DNA of 64,000 nt from NCBI GenBank assembly GCA_947174635.1, contig CAMWJS010000010.1, forward strand, positions 1-64,000. Reading direction: 5' to 3'. A program made the position numbers and the translations under genes. Below the pieces are notes generated by a model that had not been told where the DNA came from, searched no databases, and saw only the letters and a list, made by a program, of their open reading frames with translations. This DNA is from an uncultured Muribaculaceae bacterium. GTDB taxonomy: Bacteria; Bacteroidota; Bacteroidia; Bacteroidales; Muribaculaceae. Shown one piece after another: positions 53,942 to 63,572 of this stretch (the first letter of the stretch is position 1; every line of letters begins with the position of its first letter).

Positions 53942-55156
53942 CTACTCTTTTTTCATTACAATCAGCACCTGGCTTCCACCCTTAAGCGTCACACCGGCAA
54001 CCCTGACGGTGTCACTTTCCTTTACTTTCAGTTTTGCTTTCAACGCAGCGGCCTGACACGGGAAATTCCTGACACTGACAGATGCAGCGGGATAATCCTT
54101 GGCAAAACGTTTGATATACTTCGAGGCATAAGGAATCACAGCCTCTATCCGATAACGTTTACCGGGAAATCCGTCAACCATATCGGCAGAAGCATATAAA
54201 TGTGTATTTGGGTGCAATGCTCCTACACCGAATCTTTCGCAAAGCAACCTGAACGGACCGGCTTTCATTATTGCCGGCGACGGCTCATAGAGATATCCGC
54301 CTGCAACCGGATTGAAATACCGCTCCACAGCTGCGGCCTCCTGCGCCCGAGTGAACATAAATTCGCTGCCTACGCTCACCGCAACTATTTCTGTATTATC
54401 TGAATCAGAGTGAGCGTCGCGACTGATATGCACCAGCAATTCACGTACATCTCCCCTGTCCTCCACGACATATATTTTCGACACCTGCTTCAGGTCGGCA
54501 ATAGTAGCCGAGATGTCAAGCATCGGCGACAGTTTCACGAGCACATCGGGAGCATGTTCAAGCAGCAACGGCAATATCTCAGCAATGTCGGGAGTGCAGT
54601 CATGGATATTGAATACGCGACGGCCTATATCATCCCGCCTGGCCGGGTCGATAAAAATCCAGTCGTAGGTCTGGTGTGATGCCCGCAGCCACTCCACGCT
54701 GTCGGCATTGACGATTTCAATATTCGGGATACCGCAATAATTTGCTCCGGCAAAAAGACAAAGGCGCTCATCGCGCTCTATTGCCGTGACGGCGGCATTG
54801 TCAAGATATGCGATTGCGGCGGCGTCAACACCAAGTCCCATCGTCATGTCAAGCACGCGGCTCTCTTTTCCGACAAGCGATGCATGAAAGCATGCCATTG
54901 TTGCCGACGATGCCTGCTCAACGCTCAACGCCGATGGGAACCAATGCGGACAGAAACCATAGTCGGCCGGATAATCGCCATTGCCCATGACCTGGCATTT
55001 CCTGAACTTGTCGCCTGCTTTACGGCTATATTCTATCTGCGATATAGCCTCTTTTATCTCAGCAGTGTCACCGGCATGGCGCAACCGCAGTTTCGCGGCA
55101 TCTTCACTCCCGTGCTCCGCTATCCAACGCTGAAAATCATTATCAAACAATTCCAT
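53942..55156 (-). CDS. SAM-dependent methyltransferase with THUMP-like domain
   Basis: A 404-residue class I methyltransferase. The SAM-binding core has VLDMTMGLGVDAAAIAYLDNAAVTAIERD (motif I) and DWIFIDPARRD (motif IV-like, DPAR). The C-terminal region (RIEAVIPYASKYIKRFAKDYPAASVSVRNFPCQAAALKAKL ... VTLKGGSQVLIV) resembles the THUMP-like domain fused in RNA methyltransferases of Bacteroidetes. Its RNA target is unknown. It lies upstream of smpB's convergent end and after a tandem repeat that precedes pgk's terminator. Confidence 0.8.
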   Translation of the reverse strand: MELFDNDFQRWIAEHGSEDAAKLRLRHAGDTAEIKEAISQIEYSRKAGDKFRKCQVMGNGDYPADYGFCPHWFPSALSVEQASSATMACFHASLVGKESRVLDMTMGLGVDAAAIAYLDNAAVTAIERDERLCLFAGANYCGIPNIEIVNADSVEWLRASHQTYDWIFIDPARRDDIGRRVFNIHDCTPDIAEILPLLLEHAPDVLVKLSPMLDISATIADLKQVSKIYVVEDRGDVRELLVHISRDAHSDSDNTEIVAVSVGSEFMFTRAQEAAAVERYFNPVAGGYLYEPSPAIMKAGPFRLLCERFGVGALHPNTHLYASADMVDGFPGKRYRIEAVIPYASKYIKRFAKDYPAASVSVRNFPCQAAALKAKLKVKESDTVRVAGVTLKGGSQVLIVMKKE

Positions 55157-55254
55157 GACGATAAAACATTATCGGTAAAAAAAATCGTAGCGCCACTTCG
55201 TAGAGGAAACATATTGACTCCGGACCACTATGCCTCATCGAAGCCGGCTACAAT

Positions 55255-55290
55255 TATAATCATAATAACGGGTATAATCATAATAACGGG
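55255..55290. repeat. perfect 18-bp tandem duplication
   Basis: TATAATCATAATAACGGG occurs twice head to tail (55255-55272 and 55273-55290). The second copy supplies the left arm of the pgk terminator, so the first can pair with the same right arm as an alternative. Confidence 0.8.
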
Positions 55291-55328
55291 CACAATGCAA
55301 TAAATGTTTCATTGCCTGTGCCCGTTAT
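55283..55328 (-). terminator. terminator of pgk
   Basis: ATAACGGGCACA pairs with TGTGCCCGTTAT (12 bp) and, past a small bulge, GCAAT with ATTGC (5 bp), around a 9-base loop. On the minus strand it is followed by TATGATTATA, with few T residues. Confidence 0.65.
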
Positions 55329-55349
55329 CAAAATTATGAAATAAACGTA

Positions 55350-56597
55350 TTATCCTTTTATGGCTGCGATGCCGGGGAGGATTTTACCTTCGATGGCTTC
55401 AAGAAGAGCGCCGCCGCCGGTCGATACGTAAGATACTTCGTCGGCAAGACCGAACTTGTTGACACAAGCGACAGAGTCGCCACCACCTACGAGCGAGAAC
55501 GCGCCGTTGTTGGTAGCCTCTACGATAGCGTCGGCGATAGCACGTGAACCTGCGGTAAAGTTGTCGAATTCAAATACGCCGGCAGGACCGTTCCAAAGGA
55601 TAGTCTTGGCGTTTTTGATTACATCAGCGAAAGCCTTGCGGGTTTCGGGGCCTGCATCAAGACCTTCCCATCCGTCGGGGATATTCATGCATGATACAAC
55701 CTGAGTGTTGGCATCATTACTGAAGCTGTCAGCAGCCACACAGTCAGTGCCGAGCACGAGGTTGACACCTTTCTCTTTAGCTTTCTTCATGATGTCGAGA
55801 GCGAGGTCGAGTTTGTCGTTTTCGCAGATCGACAGGCCCACGTTGCCACCCTGGGCTTTTGCGAATGTATAAGTCATACCACCGCAGAGGATAAGGTTGT
55901 CAACCTTGTCCATGAGGTTTTCGATGATGCCGATTTTGGTCGACACCTTAGAACCACCCATGATAGCGGTGAAGGGACGCTTGATGTCGCTGAGGATATT
56001 GTCGACAGCTTTCACCTCTTTTTCCATAAGGTAGCCGAGCATCTTGTCGTCAGAAGCAAAGTTTTCAGCGATAACGGCAGTAGAGGCGTGTTTGCGGTGA
56101 GCAGTACCGAATGCGTCGTTTACATAAACATCAGCATAGCTTGCAAGCTTCTTGGCGAAATCCTGCTGACGGCCTTTCATCTCTTTCTTTGCAGCCTCGT
56201 AAGCGGGGTCTTCTTTGTCGATGCCTACGGGTTTGCCCTCTTCTTCGGGATAGAAGCGGAGGTTTTCAAGCAACAGCACTTCGCCGGGCTTGAGGTTGGC
56301 AGCTGCCTCTTCTGCATTTGCGCAGTCGGGGGCAAATATGACATCGCGGCCGAGAGCCTTGGCTACATCGTCCTTGATTTGAGCAAGTGAGAATTTGGGG
56401 TTGACTTTGCCTTTGGGCTTACCCATGTGTGACATGATGATAAGCGAGCCGCCATCCTCAAGAATTTTTTTCAGAGTGGGGAGCGCGCCGCGGATACGGG
56501 TATCATCGGTAATTTTACCGTTTTCATCCAAAGGTACATTGAAGTCCACACGGACAATCGCCTTTTTGCCGGCGAAATTGTAATTGTCGATAGTCAT
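55350..56597 (-). CDS. pgk: phosphoglycerate kinase
   Basis: Makes ATP from 1,3-bisphosphoglycerate in glycolysis. The 415-residue enzyme begins with [25 protein letters not shown] and has [35 protein letters not shown], the nucleotide region [15 protein letters not shown] and the C-terminal [13 protein letters not shown] ... [14 protein letters not shown]. The slight extension [18 protein letters not shown] is common in Bacteroidetes. The gene stands alone with its own promoter and terminator. Strong codon bias fits high expression. Confidence 0.97.
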   Translation of the reverse strand: MTIDNYNFAGKKAIVRVDFNVPLDENGKITDDTRIRGALPTLKKILEDGGSLIIMSHMGKPKGKVNPKFSLAQIKDDVAKALGRDVIFAPDCANAEEAAANLKPGEVLLLENLRFYPEEEGKPVGIDKEDPAYEAAKKEMKGRQQDFAKKLASYADVYVNDAFGTAHRKHASTAVIAENFASDDKMLGYLMEKEVKAVDNILSDIKRPFTAIMGGSKVSTKIGIIENLMDKVDNLILCGGMTYTFAKAQGGNVGLSICENDKLDLALDIMKKAKEKGVNLVLGTDCVAADSFSNDANTQVVSCMNIPDGWEGLDAGPETRKAFADVIKNAKTILWNGPAGVFEFDNFTAGSRAIADAIVEATNNGAFSLVGGGDSVACVNKFGLADEVSYVSTGGGALLEAIEGKILPGIAAIKG

Positions 56598-56942
56598 TTT
56601 GATTACTATTATTAGATTAATTCAATAGACATTTTTATCTGACGCAAAAATAATGATTTTTTTCCTTATTCAATCACAATTAACAAAAAAAAGCAATCCA
56701 CGCCAACGTTTATCTTTCACTTTTCATATAATATGCCCCCGCCTTGTGGCAACAATCAAACCGAACACATGACTGTCATATACACGCGCACGGTGGCATC
56801 ATTTTGAACCAGATGGATATTATTGATATTATTTTTCAATTTTGAACCGTTTTAAATCAAATCCGATGATAAATAACTTAAAAATTTAATTATCTTTGCG
56901 ATAACTCTAATAAATCCAATAATCAATCACAATTATCGCAAC
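56598..56942. other. divergent intergenic region, pgk and lipoprotein
   Basis: About 345 bases, AT-rich. It holds the pgk promoter, a -7 element (TATCTTTG, 56891-56898) 45 bases before the lipoprotein ATG, and a short direct repeat ATTTTGAACC. Nothing else is recognised. Confidence 0.5.
56645..56673 (-). promoter_or_regulatory. promoter of pgk
   Basis: On the minus strand TTG (56671-56673), 18 bases, TATTTTTG (56645-56652), about 48 bases ahead of the ATG. Confidence 0.5.
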
Positions 56943-57446
56943 ATGAAGAAAACATTTTTTCTATTGACGATAGCCATTGCCTTAGTGCTGGCATCGTGCG
57001 GTTCGCAGGGCGATTACGAAATCGAAAAGAAAATTGCCGGAACATGGCAGGCAGCATACAGCGAGACGGAAGATGGGGTGCTTGGTCATCTCACCGAAAC
57101 CGTACGTTATGATGCCGAAAGCCACACTTTCTCAATCGAGGCAAAATGCGAGCTATCTTATATGGACTTTAACTTTGGTTACTTTACAATGTACGCCAAT
57201 GGCACGTGGTACGCCACAAAAAATGAGATAGTCTCAAACTATGACGTGGATAATATCAGGCTCGAGTTCTCGCGCGACTATCTTGAGAATACAGAAATGA
57301 GCGAATCAGAAGCGCGTAGCGAAATGATGAAAGAGTTGAAAGGCGAACTGAAAAAGCCACAAGCGCTCAAGCTCAACATTATCTCGGACAACGAAATGCT
57401 TCAGACCGACACAGATGGCGAATCTGTAACTTACTACAAACAGTAG
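56943..57446 (+). CDS. small lipoprotein of unknown function
   Basis: A 167-residue predicted lipoprotein: signal peptide FFLLTIAIALVLASC with the lipobox Cys at about 19. The segment KKIAGTWQAAYSETEDGVLGHLTETVRY and strands such as YFTMYANGTWYATKNEIV suggest a lipocalin-like beta domain of the kind that starts with a GTW motif. I do not recognise a specific family. It sits alone between the divergent pgk and the convergent pyrF, with a bidirectional terminator following. Confidence 0.75.
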   Translation: MKKTFFLLTIAIALVLASCGSQGDYEIEKKIAGTWQAAYSETEDGVLGHLTETVRYDAESHTFSIEAKCELSYMDFNFGYFTMYANGTWYATKNEIVSNYDVDNIRLEFSRDYLENTEMSESEARSEMMKELKGELKKPQALKLNIISDNEMLQTDTDGESVTYYKQ

Positions 57447-57483
57447 GCCTTGAGGGAAGTCTCCGCAAGAGAATACGTCACTA

Positions 57484-57537
57484 AAAAATCACGTCTGCAA
57501 ACAACGGTTGAATCTCGTTTTTGCAGACGTGATTTTT
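57484..57537. terminator. bidirectional terminator between lipoprotein gene and pyrF
   Basis: AAAAATCACGTCTGCAA pairs perfectly with TTGCAGACGTGATTTTT (17-18 bp). A-runs and T-runs within the arms give a T tract on both strands, matching the convergent genes on both sides. Confidence 0.85.
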
Positions 57538-57571
57538 AATGCTGTGACTTATAAATCGCGCAAATAAAATA

Positions 57572-58387
57572 TTATTTGAGCAGTTGCGACATCTGGTCGC
57601 GGAGTTTACGTGCTTCTTCTCCGGCACGTTCGGCGAAGTCGGCGCCTGTGGAGGCGTAGATGATGCCGCGCGATGAGTTGACGAGCAGACCGCAGTCGTC
57701 AATAAGACCGCGTTTCGAAACTTCCACAAGGCTTCCACCCTGCGCTCCAACGCCAGGAACAAGGAGGAAACTATTGGGTGCGATACGGCGTATTTCGTCG
57801 AACATCTCGGCCTGAGTAGCTCCGCATACGAACATCAGTTCGTCGGGCGATGCCCATGCCTGCGCTTTCTTCATCACGGTCTCAAACAGAGGTGTACCCT
57901 CCTCATCCTTGATATGCTGGAAGTCGAGGCTGCCTTTGTTGGAAGTGAGGGCGAGCAGTACCACCCATTTCCCCTCATAGCCCAGGAAAGGTGTCACGCT
58001 GTCCTCCCCCATGTAGGGTGCGACAGTAACGGCATCGACATCGAGTTCCTCCAACAGTGCGCGGGCATACATTTTCGATGTGTTGCCGATATCGCCGCGT
58101 TTGGCATCGGCGATAATGAACTGGTCGGGATAATTCTCCTTGATATATTTCACAGTCTTTTCAAGAGCAATCCAGCCGGCAACGCCGAAGCATTCATAGA
58201 ACGCGAGATTTGGCTTATAGGCCACGCAATATGGCGCAGTAGCGTCGATAATGGCTTTATTGAACTCAAAAATAGGATCCTCTTTTTCAAGAAGATGGGC
58301 AGGAATTTTCTTGATGTCGGTATCAAGACCCACACAAAGATAAGAACGCTTTGTGCGTATGTTGTCAGCGAGTTGTTTACGGTTCAT
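57572..58387 (-). CDS. pyrF: orotidine 5'-phosphate decarboxylase (type 2)
   Basis: Final step of UMP synthesis, decarboxylating OMP. The 271-residue barrel has [15 protein letters not shown], the catalytic [10 protein letters not shown] (Lys and Asp of the DAKRGD motif) and the phosphate-binding LVNSSRGI near the C-terminus. The length and GLDTDIKK pattern fit the longer type 2 group. It follows a 47-codon membrane micro-ORF and prfA in the same direction. pyrK and pyrD are at the other end of the window. Confidence 0.96.
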   Translation of the reverse strand: MNRKQLADNIRTKRSYLCVGLDTDIKKIPAHLLEKEDPIFEFNKAIIDATAPYCVAYKPNLAFYECFGVAGWIALEKTVKYIKENYPDQFIIADAKRGDIGNTSKMYARALLEELDVDAVTVAPYMGEDSVTPFLGYEGKWVVLLALTSNKGSLDFQHIKDEEGTPLFETVMKKAQAWASPDELMFVCGATQAEMFDEIRRIAPNSFLLVPGVGAQGGSLVEVSKRGLIDDCGLLVNSSRGIIYASTGADFAERAGEEARKLRDQMSQLLK

Positions 58388-58432
58388 GATTATATTGTTT
58401 TATTGCCGCTATAGACTCACGGCTGTCTGTTA

Positions 58433-58576
58433 TTATTTTTGTCTGCGTTTCTTTTTCTTACGAGATTGATCAATCTCCACCATTATTATGATAAAGACAC
58501 ACAACCCAACCAATATCGGCCATGAATGTTCAATATGACGGAAGCTGAATTTGGATAAGGTCAGTAATGTTTCCAT
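58433..58576 (-). CDS. 47-residue membrane protein between prfA and pyrF
   Basis: A short ORF missed by the track. ATG at 58576, TAA at 58433. It starts METLLTLSKFSFRHIEHS, has one membrane helix (WPILVGLCVFIIIMVEI) and ends in a strongly basic tail (SRKKKKRRQK), a clear topology: helix with cytoplasmic positive end. It lies 5 bases after prfA's stop and 45 bases before pyrF in one operon. I do not recognise a family. Confidence 0.55.
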   Translation of the reverse strand: METLLTLSKFSFRHIEHSWPILVGLCVFIIIMVEIDQSRKKKKRRQK

Positions 58577-58581
58577 TTGTT

Positions 58582-59691
58582 TTATATCTCTGATTCTTTA
58601 AGTTTTTCAGCGTTTTCAGCCACAATGAGATGGTCGATGCAGTCCTGTATGTCGCCGTCCATGAATCCCTGGAGGTTGTAGACGGTATAGTTGATGCGGT
58701 GGTCGGTGATGCGTCCCTGGGGATAGTTGTAAGTACGTATTTTAGCCGAACGGTCGCCCGTCGATACCATCGTCTTGCGGCGCGATGCTATGTCGTCGAG
58801 ATATTTCTGATGCTCCTTGTCGTAGATGAATGTGCGCAGGCGCGACAGTGCGCGCTCCTTGTTCTTGGGCTGGTCGCGGGTCTCGGTACATTCGATAAGG
58901 ATTTCCTCTGTGACGCCGGTGTTGGGGTTACGCCACATGTAGCGCAGGCGCACTCCAGACTCCACTTTGTTGACGTTCTGTCCGCCGGCTCCGCCGGAGC
59001 GGAAAGTATCCCACTTGATTTCGCCCTCGTTGATCTCTACGTCAAACTCCTCGGCCTCGGGGAGCACTGCGACGGTGGCGGCCGATGTATGCACACGCCC
59101 CTGCGTCTCGGTGGCCGGCACTCGCTGCACGCGGTGCACTCCACTCTCATATTTCATGGTGCCGTAGACGCCCTCGCCACTGACTGCGAACACAATCTCC
59201 TTGTATCCGCCGGCAGCGCCTTCGCTTACGCTCGAGACTGCCACACTCCAGCCTTTTGACTCGCAGTATTTGGTGTACATCTTGAACAGGTCACCGGCGA
59301 AGATGGCCGCCTCGTCGCCGCCTGTACCGCCACGTATCTCGACTATGGCATTCTTGCCATCCTCGGGATCGGCGGGAATGAGCAGCAACTTTATCTCCTC
59401 CTCTACCTTTGGAAGCTCGGTGGTGGCCTCGTCGAGCTGCTCGCGGGCCATTGCCCTCATGTCAGCGTCGTTCTCGTTGGCAAGTATATCCTTGGCTTCG
59501 TCGACATTGGCAAGCAGGTCGCGGTAGCGGTGGGTGGTCTTGGTCAGACGCTCAAGATCCTTGTACTCCTTCGTTAACTTGACATAGCGTCGCATATCGG
59601 CTATCACCGACGGGTCGGTAATCAAAGTCGACACCTCGGCAAAGCGGGCATCGATGCCGTCGAGACGTGATAAAAGGGAATTTTCTGACAT
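58582..59691 (-). CDS. prfA: peptide chain release factor 1
   Basis: Recognises UAA and UAG and triggers peptide release. The 369-residue protein has the GGQ motif in RSGGAGGQNVNKVESG, the PxT-type anticodon loop PATETQGRVHTS, and the N-terminal coiled coil. It is the first gene of a unit with the 47-residue membrane protein and pyrF. Its start lies divergent from the SusA-like amylase 231 bases away. Confidence 0.95.
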   Translation of the reverse strand: MSENSLLSRLDGIDARFAEVSTLITDPSVIADMRRYVKLTKEYKDLERLTKTTHRYRDLLANVDEAKDILANENDADMRAMAREQLDEATTELPKVEEEIKLLLIPADPEDGKNAIVEIRGGTGGDEAAIFAGDLFKMYTKYCESKGWSVAVSSVSEGAAGGYKEIVFAVSGEGVYGTMKYESGVHRVQRVPATETQGRVHTSAATVAVLPEAEEFDVEINEGEIKWDTFRSGGAGGQNVNKVESGVRLRYMWRNPNTGVTEEILIECTETRDQPKNKERALSRLRTFIYDKEHQKYLDDIASRRKTMVSTGDRSAKIRTYNYPQGRITDHRINYTVYNLQGFMDGDIQDCIDHLIVAENAEKLKESEI

Positions 59692-59870
59692 AGTTTATGC
59701 TGATCGATGGATTGATTTCGGCCGCGAAGTTACGAAAATTTTTCCCTTTTTCCATATCTACGGGGCACAAACGGCATTTTTTACCGTTATTTTGTACACA
59801 GATTATAGTGATGCCGGCATAGGAATACCGACTGCATGTGGTCGGGCTATTTTAGCATTGAATTTTTTTG

Positions 59871-59878
59871 TATCTTTG
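59871..59878 (+). promoter_or_regulatory. -7 element before the SusA-like gene
   Basis: TATCTTTG, a full TAnnTTTG match, 43 bases before the ATG at 59922; the -33 element is not clear. The TTG start in the track lies just upstream and would be untranscribed. Confidence 0.4.
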
Positions 59879-59921
59879 TGTATCATATTATTACTACACT
59901 TCCATTTATTACTATACCTCC

Positions 59922-61790
59922 ATGAAAAGAATAAAAGCCTTGGCTGTCGGTCTTGTGGCCGGTACATTTTCGATTTGCGGCGCCCGCACCGCTCCTGACG
60001 TGATAACAAACATCGAACCTCCCTACTGGTGGGTCGGCATGGCAAACGATACACTGCAGATTATGCTTACGGGCAACAACATCGCCAGAGCTGAATTCAA
60101 CGTGAACTATACAGGTGTGAAACTCATAGAGCAACTGAGCCTTGACAGCCCCAACTATAAGTTTCTGTATCTTACTGTAGCGCCAGACACCAAGGCAGGC
60201 AAGATACAGTTGCGCTATACTCTTGACGGCAAAAAGGCATCAGTATCATACGAATTGCGTCAGCGAGACCGCTCGGCCGCCGAATACAAAGGCTTTGATG
60301 CCGGCGATGTGCTTTATCTGCTCATGCCTGACCGCTTTGCTAAGGGCATGCCTGACAAGGATATCGACATTACCGGAATGGAATTTCCAATTACCCCCGA
60401 CCGCGACAACCCCAACTCGCGCCACGGCGGCGACATGCGCGGCATCCGCAACCATCTGGATTATATCGACTCGCTCGGAGCGACCGCAATCTGGGTATGT
60501 CCTGTGCTTGAGAACGATATGCCCGGCGGCAGCTATCACGGCTACGCCACGACCGACTATTACAAAATCGACCCGCGTTTCGGATCAAACGAAGAGTATT
60601 CCCAGCTCATAAGCGAAGCCCACGACAAGGGGCTCAAGGTGGTGATGGACATGATTTTCAATCACTGCGGCCACAACCATCACTGGCTGAAGGACTCCCC
60701 GTCGAATGACTGGATCAACCATCCCGAAATGGATGTGATGACCAACTTCCGCCTCACCACCGTACACGACCCCTACGTAAGCGACTACGACCTCGAACAT
60801 ACAGTAAACGGCTGGTTTGTACCTTCAATGCCCGACCTGAACCAACGGAACCCACATCTGATGAAATATCTGACACAGAATTCTATCTGGTGGATCGAGT
60901 CAGCCAAAATCGACGGCATACGCATGGACACATATCCATACGCCGACATGCGGGCCATGGCCGGCTGGGCTGCCGATGTGCTTCGTGAATACCCCGAATT
61001 CAACATTGTGGGCGAGTGCTGGTATGGCAATGAGTCGGGCGGTGCTTTCTGGCAGGCCGGCAGCAAACTCAATCCGGTTGACACGCATCTGCCCAGTGTG
61101 ATGGATTTTTATTTCGTGCAGGACGGACGCAAGGCCTTTTATGACGACACCGACCCCTGGCATGGGCTGAACGACCTTTACGACCATCTGTCGCAAGACT
61201 TCATGTATCCGGAGCCGCAACGTATACTTACATTCCTCGACAACCACGATTCTGACCGCTTTCTGCTCGAACAGCCCGATTCGCTCGACAATTGGAAGCA
61301 GGCTGTGACTTTCCTGCTGACTTCGCGAGGCATACCTCAGATATATTACGGTACCGAAATACTGATGCATGGCAGCAAAGAGGGTAGCGACGGTTTCATA
61401 CGGCTGGATTTCCCCGGCGGATTTCCTGGCGATAAAGTCAACGCCTTTACCCGCGAGGGACGTACGCCGCAGCAGAACGAGGCCTGGGATTTCATGTCGA
61501 AACTTCTGAAATGGCGACGCGACGAGGCCCGCGACGTGATGGCCCGCGGCTCGCTAAAACATTTCATGCCGCAGAACGGACTGTATGTCTATCAGCGCAA
61601 ACTCGGAGACAAAGAGGTGACTGTCATTCTTAACGGGCGCGACACCGAGCAGACGCTGACAATGGAGCGTACAGTCGAGGCTCTGCCCTACGGCTCGCAG
61701 CTCTACGACGTTGTCGGCGGCCAGCCTGTGACAATAGAGAAAACCATGACGTTTGCACCGCGGCAGGTAATGGTATTGCAGAACTGGTAG
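59922..61790 (+). CDS. SusA-like alpha-amylase/neopullulanase (GH13)
   Basis: A 622-residue glycoside hydrolase from the ATG at 59922, where a signal peptide begins (IKALAVGLVAGTFSICG). The N-terminal beta domain (PPYWWVGMANDTLQIMLTG) is typical of SusA and related GH13 enzymes. Catalytic parts: DIGFNHC-like motif IFNHCGHNHHWL, nucleophile Asp in DGIRMDTYPY, acid/base Glu in NIVGECWYG, and transition-state Asp in FLDNHDSDR. It should act in the periplasm on maltooligosaccharides, complementing the pullulanase. No SusC/SusD genes are in the window, so it is an isolated member. Confidence 0.88.
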   Translation: MKRIKALAVGLVAGTFSICGARTAPDVITNIEPPYWWVGMANDTLQIMLTGNNIARAEFNVNYTGVKLIEQLSLDSPNYKFLYLTVAPDTKAGKIQLRYTLDGKKASVSYELRQRDRSAAEYKGFDAGDVLYLLMPDRFAKGMPDKDIDITGMEFPITPDRDNPNSRHGGDMRGIRNHLDYIDSLGATAIWVCPVLENDMPGGSYHGYATTDYYKIDPRFGSNEEYSQLISEAHDKGLKVVMDMIFNHCGHNHHWLKDSPSNDWINHPEMDVMTNFRLTTVHDPYVSDYDLEHTVNGWFVPSMPDLNQRNPHLMKYLTQNSIWWIESAKIDGIRMDTYPYADMRAMAGWAADVLREYPEFNIVGECWYGNESGGAFWQAGSKLNPVDTHLPSVMDFYFVQDGRKAFYDDTDPWHGLNDLYDHLSQDFMYPEPQRILTFLDNHDSDRFLLEQPDSLDNWKQAVTFLLTSRGIPQIYYGTEILMHGSKEGSDGFIRLDFPGGFPGDKVNAFTREGRTPQQNEAWDFMSKLLKWRRDEARDVMARGSLKHFMPQNGLYVYQRKLGDKEVTVILNGRDTEQTLTMERTVEALPYGSQLYDVVGGQPVTIEKTMTFAPRQVMVLQNW

Positions 61791-61897
61791 AACGGTCCGG
61801 ACTTCCTATTGGTGAAATTTTCTGTACGCGCGAACCGTCATCATCATTTTATCGGCAAATATTGTTAAATTTGCATTGCTTTTCAACATTCATCATA

Positions 61898-63349
61898 ATG
61901 CCTACTACCGTTTTATCCTCATTATATCAAAAGGTGACCTACCGGCTGCCTGAAAAAATCATCGAACTCACCGGATCCGGTTCCAACCGCCGATACTATC
62001 GTCTCGAAGGAGATGGAGGCATCTACATTGGCGTCATCGGAGAGTCGGTCGAAGAGAACAAAGCGTTCATAAAACTTGCCAACCATTTTGCCGACCGCAA
62101 CCTGCCGGTGCCGCGCGTTGTGGCCGTGACGCCACAGCGCGACGCTTACCTGCAGGACTATTTAGGCGACACCCTGCTGTTCGACGCAATTGCGGAAGGA
62201 CGCGCCTCGGGCGTATTTTCAGACGAAGAGAAGCGGTTGCTGTCAATGTCAATACGCAGCCTTGCCGACATACAATACCGTGGCACGGAAGGGCTCGACT
62301 TCAACGTGTGCTTCCCTCTGCCCGAATTCTGCCGCCGCACTGTAATGTGGGATCTGAATTACTTCAAATATAACTTCCTCAAACTTTCCGGACTATACTT
62401 TAATGAAAGCCGGCTCGAGGATGACTTCGAACGTCTGGCCGACTATCTCCTCTCAGAGGAATACTCTACATTCATGTACCGTGACTTTCAGTCGCGCAAC
62501 GTGATGATAAAGGATGGCCGACCGTGGTTCATCGACTTTCAGGGAGGGCGCAAAGGTCCGGCGCACTATGATGTGGCATCATTCCTCTGGCAGGCCAAAG
62601 CCAACATACCGTCAGCTTTACGCGAAGAACTGATTGACGAGTATCTCGACTCGGCCTCACGGTATGCCGCTATCGACCGCGACAAATTCAAGGAACGCCT
62701 TCAGCATGTCGTCCTGTTCAGGCTTATGCAGGTGCTTGGTGCATACGGATTCAGGGGGCTTTTCGAGAAAAAAGTCCACTTCTTGGAGAGCATTCCACCG
62801 GCTCTCCACAAGGTCAAAGAATTGCTTGAGGCCAACGACTTCAGACAATACCCCACCCTTGTAAGTACACTTGAACAGCTGGCCGACAAATTCAGACCAG
62901 TTGCAGCTGCCGACCATCTGACCGTCACCATCCGCAGTTTTTCCTATAAGCGCGGACTCCCAGACGATGCATCGGGCAACGGTGGCGGATATGTGTTCGA
63001 CTGCCGAGGCCTGCACAATCCAGGCCGCTACGCCGAATATAAGAAACTGACCGGAATGGATGCTCCTGTGATTGAGTTTCTTGAAGCCAGAGGCGAAGTA
63101 CAACCGTTTTTGGAACATTGCTACGCGCTTGCCGACAGTTCGGTCGACGTATACATGCGTCGCGGCTTCACATCGCTGACAATCGATTTCGGCTGTACTG
63201 GCGGACAGCACCGCTCGGTCTACTGCGCCGAAAAAATGGCCGCTCATCTGAGCAATAAATACGGTATTGACATCCGCCTGTGTCACCGCGAACAACGCAT
63301 CAACAAACGCTACTCCACTCTCGGACAACAGATTGTCGAGGAGGAATAA
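61898..63349 (+). CDS. sugar kinase fused to a RapZ C-terminal domain
   Basis: A 483-residue fusion from the ATG at 61898. Residues about 20-320 form an aminoglycoside-phosphotransferase-type kinase (GSNRRYYRLEG, MYRDFQSRNVMIKDG, WFIDFQGGRKGPAHYD), most like AmgK, which phosphorylates MurNAc and GlcNAc at the anomeric carbon. Residues about 341-480 match the C-terminal domain of RapZ (RSFSYKRGLP ... DFGCTGGQHRSVY), known in E. coli to bind glucosamine-6-phosphate. A MurU-like gene starts 223 bases later. Kinase substrate and sensor ligand are inferred. Confidence 0.85.
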   Translation: MPTTVLSSLYQKVTYRLPEKIIELTGSGSNRRYYRLEGDGGIYIGVIGESVEENKAFIKLANHFADRNLPVPRVVAVTPQRDAYLQDYLGDTLLFDAIAEGRASGVFSDEEKRLLSMSIRSLADIQYRGTEGLDFNVCFPLPEFCRRTVMWDLNYFKYNFLKLSGLYFNESRLEDDFERLADYLLSEEYSTFMYRDFQSRNVMIKDGRPWFIDFQGGRKGPAHYDVASFLWQAKANIPSALREELIDEYLDSASRYAAIDRDKFKERLQHVVLFRLMQVLGAYGFRGLFEKKVHFLESIPPALHKVKELLEANDFRQYPTLVSTLEQLADKFRPVAAADHLTVTIRSFSYKRGLPDDASGNGGGYVFDCRGLHNPGRYAEYKKLTGMDAPVIEFLEARGEVQPFLEHCYALADSSVDVYMRRGFTSLTIDFGCTGGQHRSVYCAEKMAAHLSNKYGIDIRLCHREQRINKRYSTLGQQIVEEE

Positions 63350-63429
63350 ACATATCTCCCCGATATAATGACATCGAAGAGATAAACTAACTTATGATGC
63401 TTGTCGGAGACATGCTGATTGTAATGTAA

Positions 63430-63448
63430 CCCCAGGCGAAGCCTGGGG
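63430..63448. repeat. triloop hairpin unit
   Basis: CCCCAGGC-GAA-GCCTGGGG, a perfect 8-bp stem with a three-base loop after the kinase-RapZ gene. Its shape resembles the triloop units in the 16.7-16.9 kb gap. Confidence 0.6.
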
Positions 63449-63471
63449 ATGGACTAAGTATAAGTAATTTA

Positions 63472-63484
63472 GCCTCGGAGAGGC
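63472..63484. repeat. short triloop hairpin unit
   Basis: GCCTC-GGA-GAGGC, a 5-bp stem next to the unit at 63430; a related, shorter form. Confidence 0.4.
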
Positions 63485-63558
63485 GTCATTGTGATAACTG
63501 ACGTCATCAGACGTTGAGTTCTGCAACATCCTCAAAATCAATTATAAAACATAACCGT

Positions 63559-63566
63559 TACTTTTG
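63559..63566 (+). promoter_or_regulatory. -7 element directly before the MurU-like gene
   Basis: TACTTTTG, a TAnnTTTG match, 6 bases ahead of the ATG at 63573. If used, the transcript would be leaderless or nearly so. No -33 element is clear. Confidence 0.35.
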
Positions 63567-63572
63567 CCGCCA

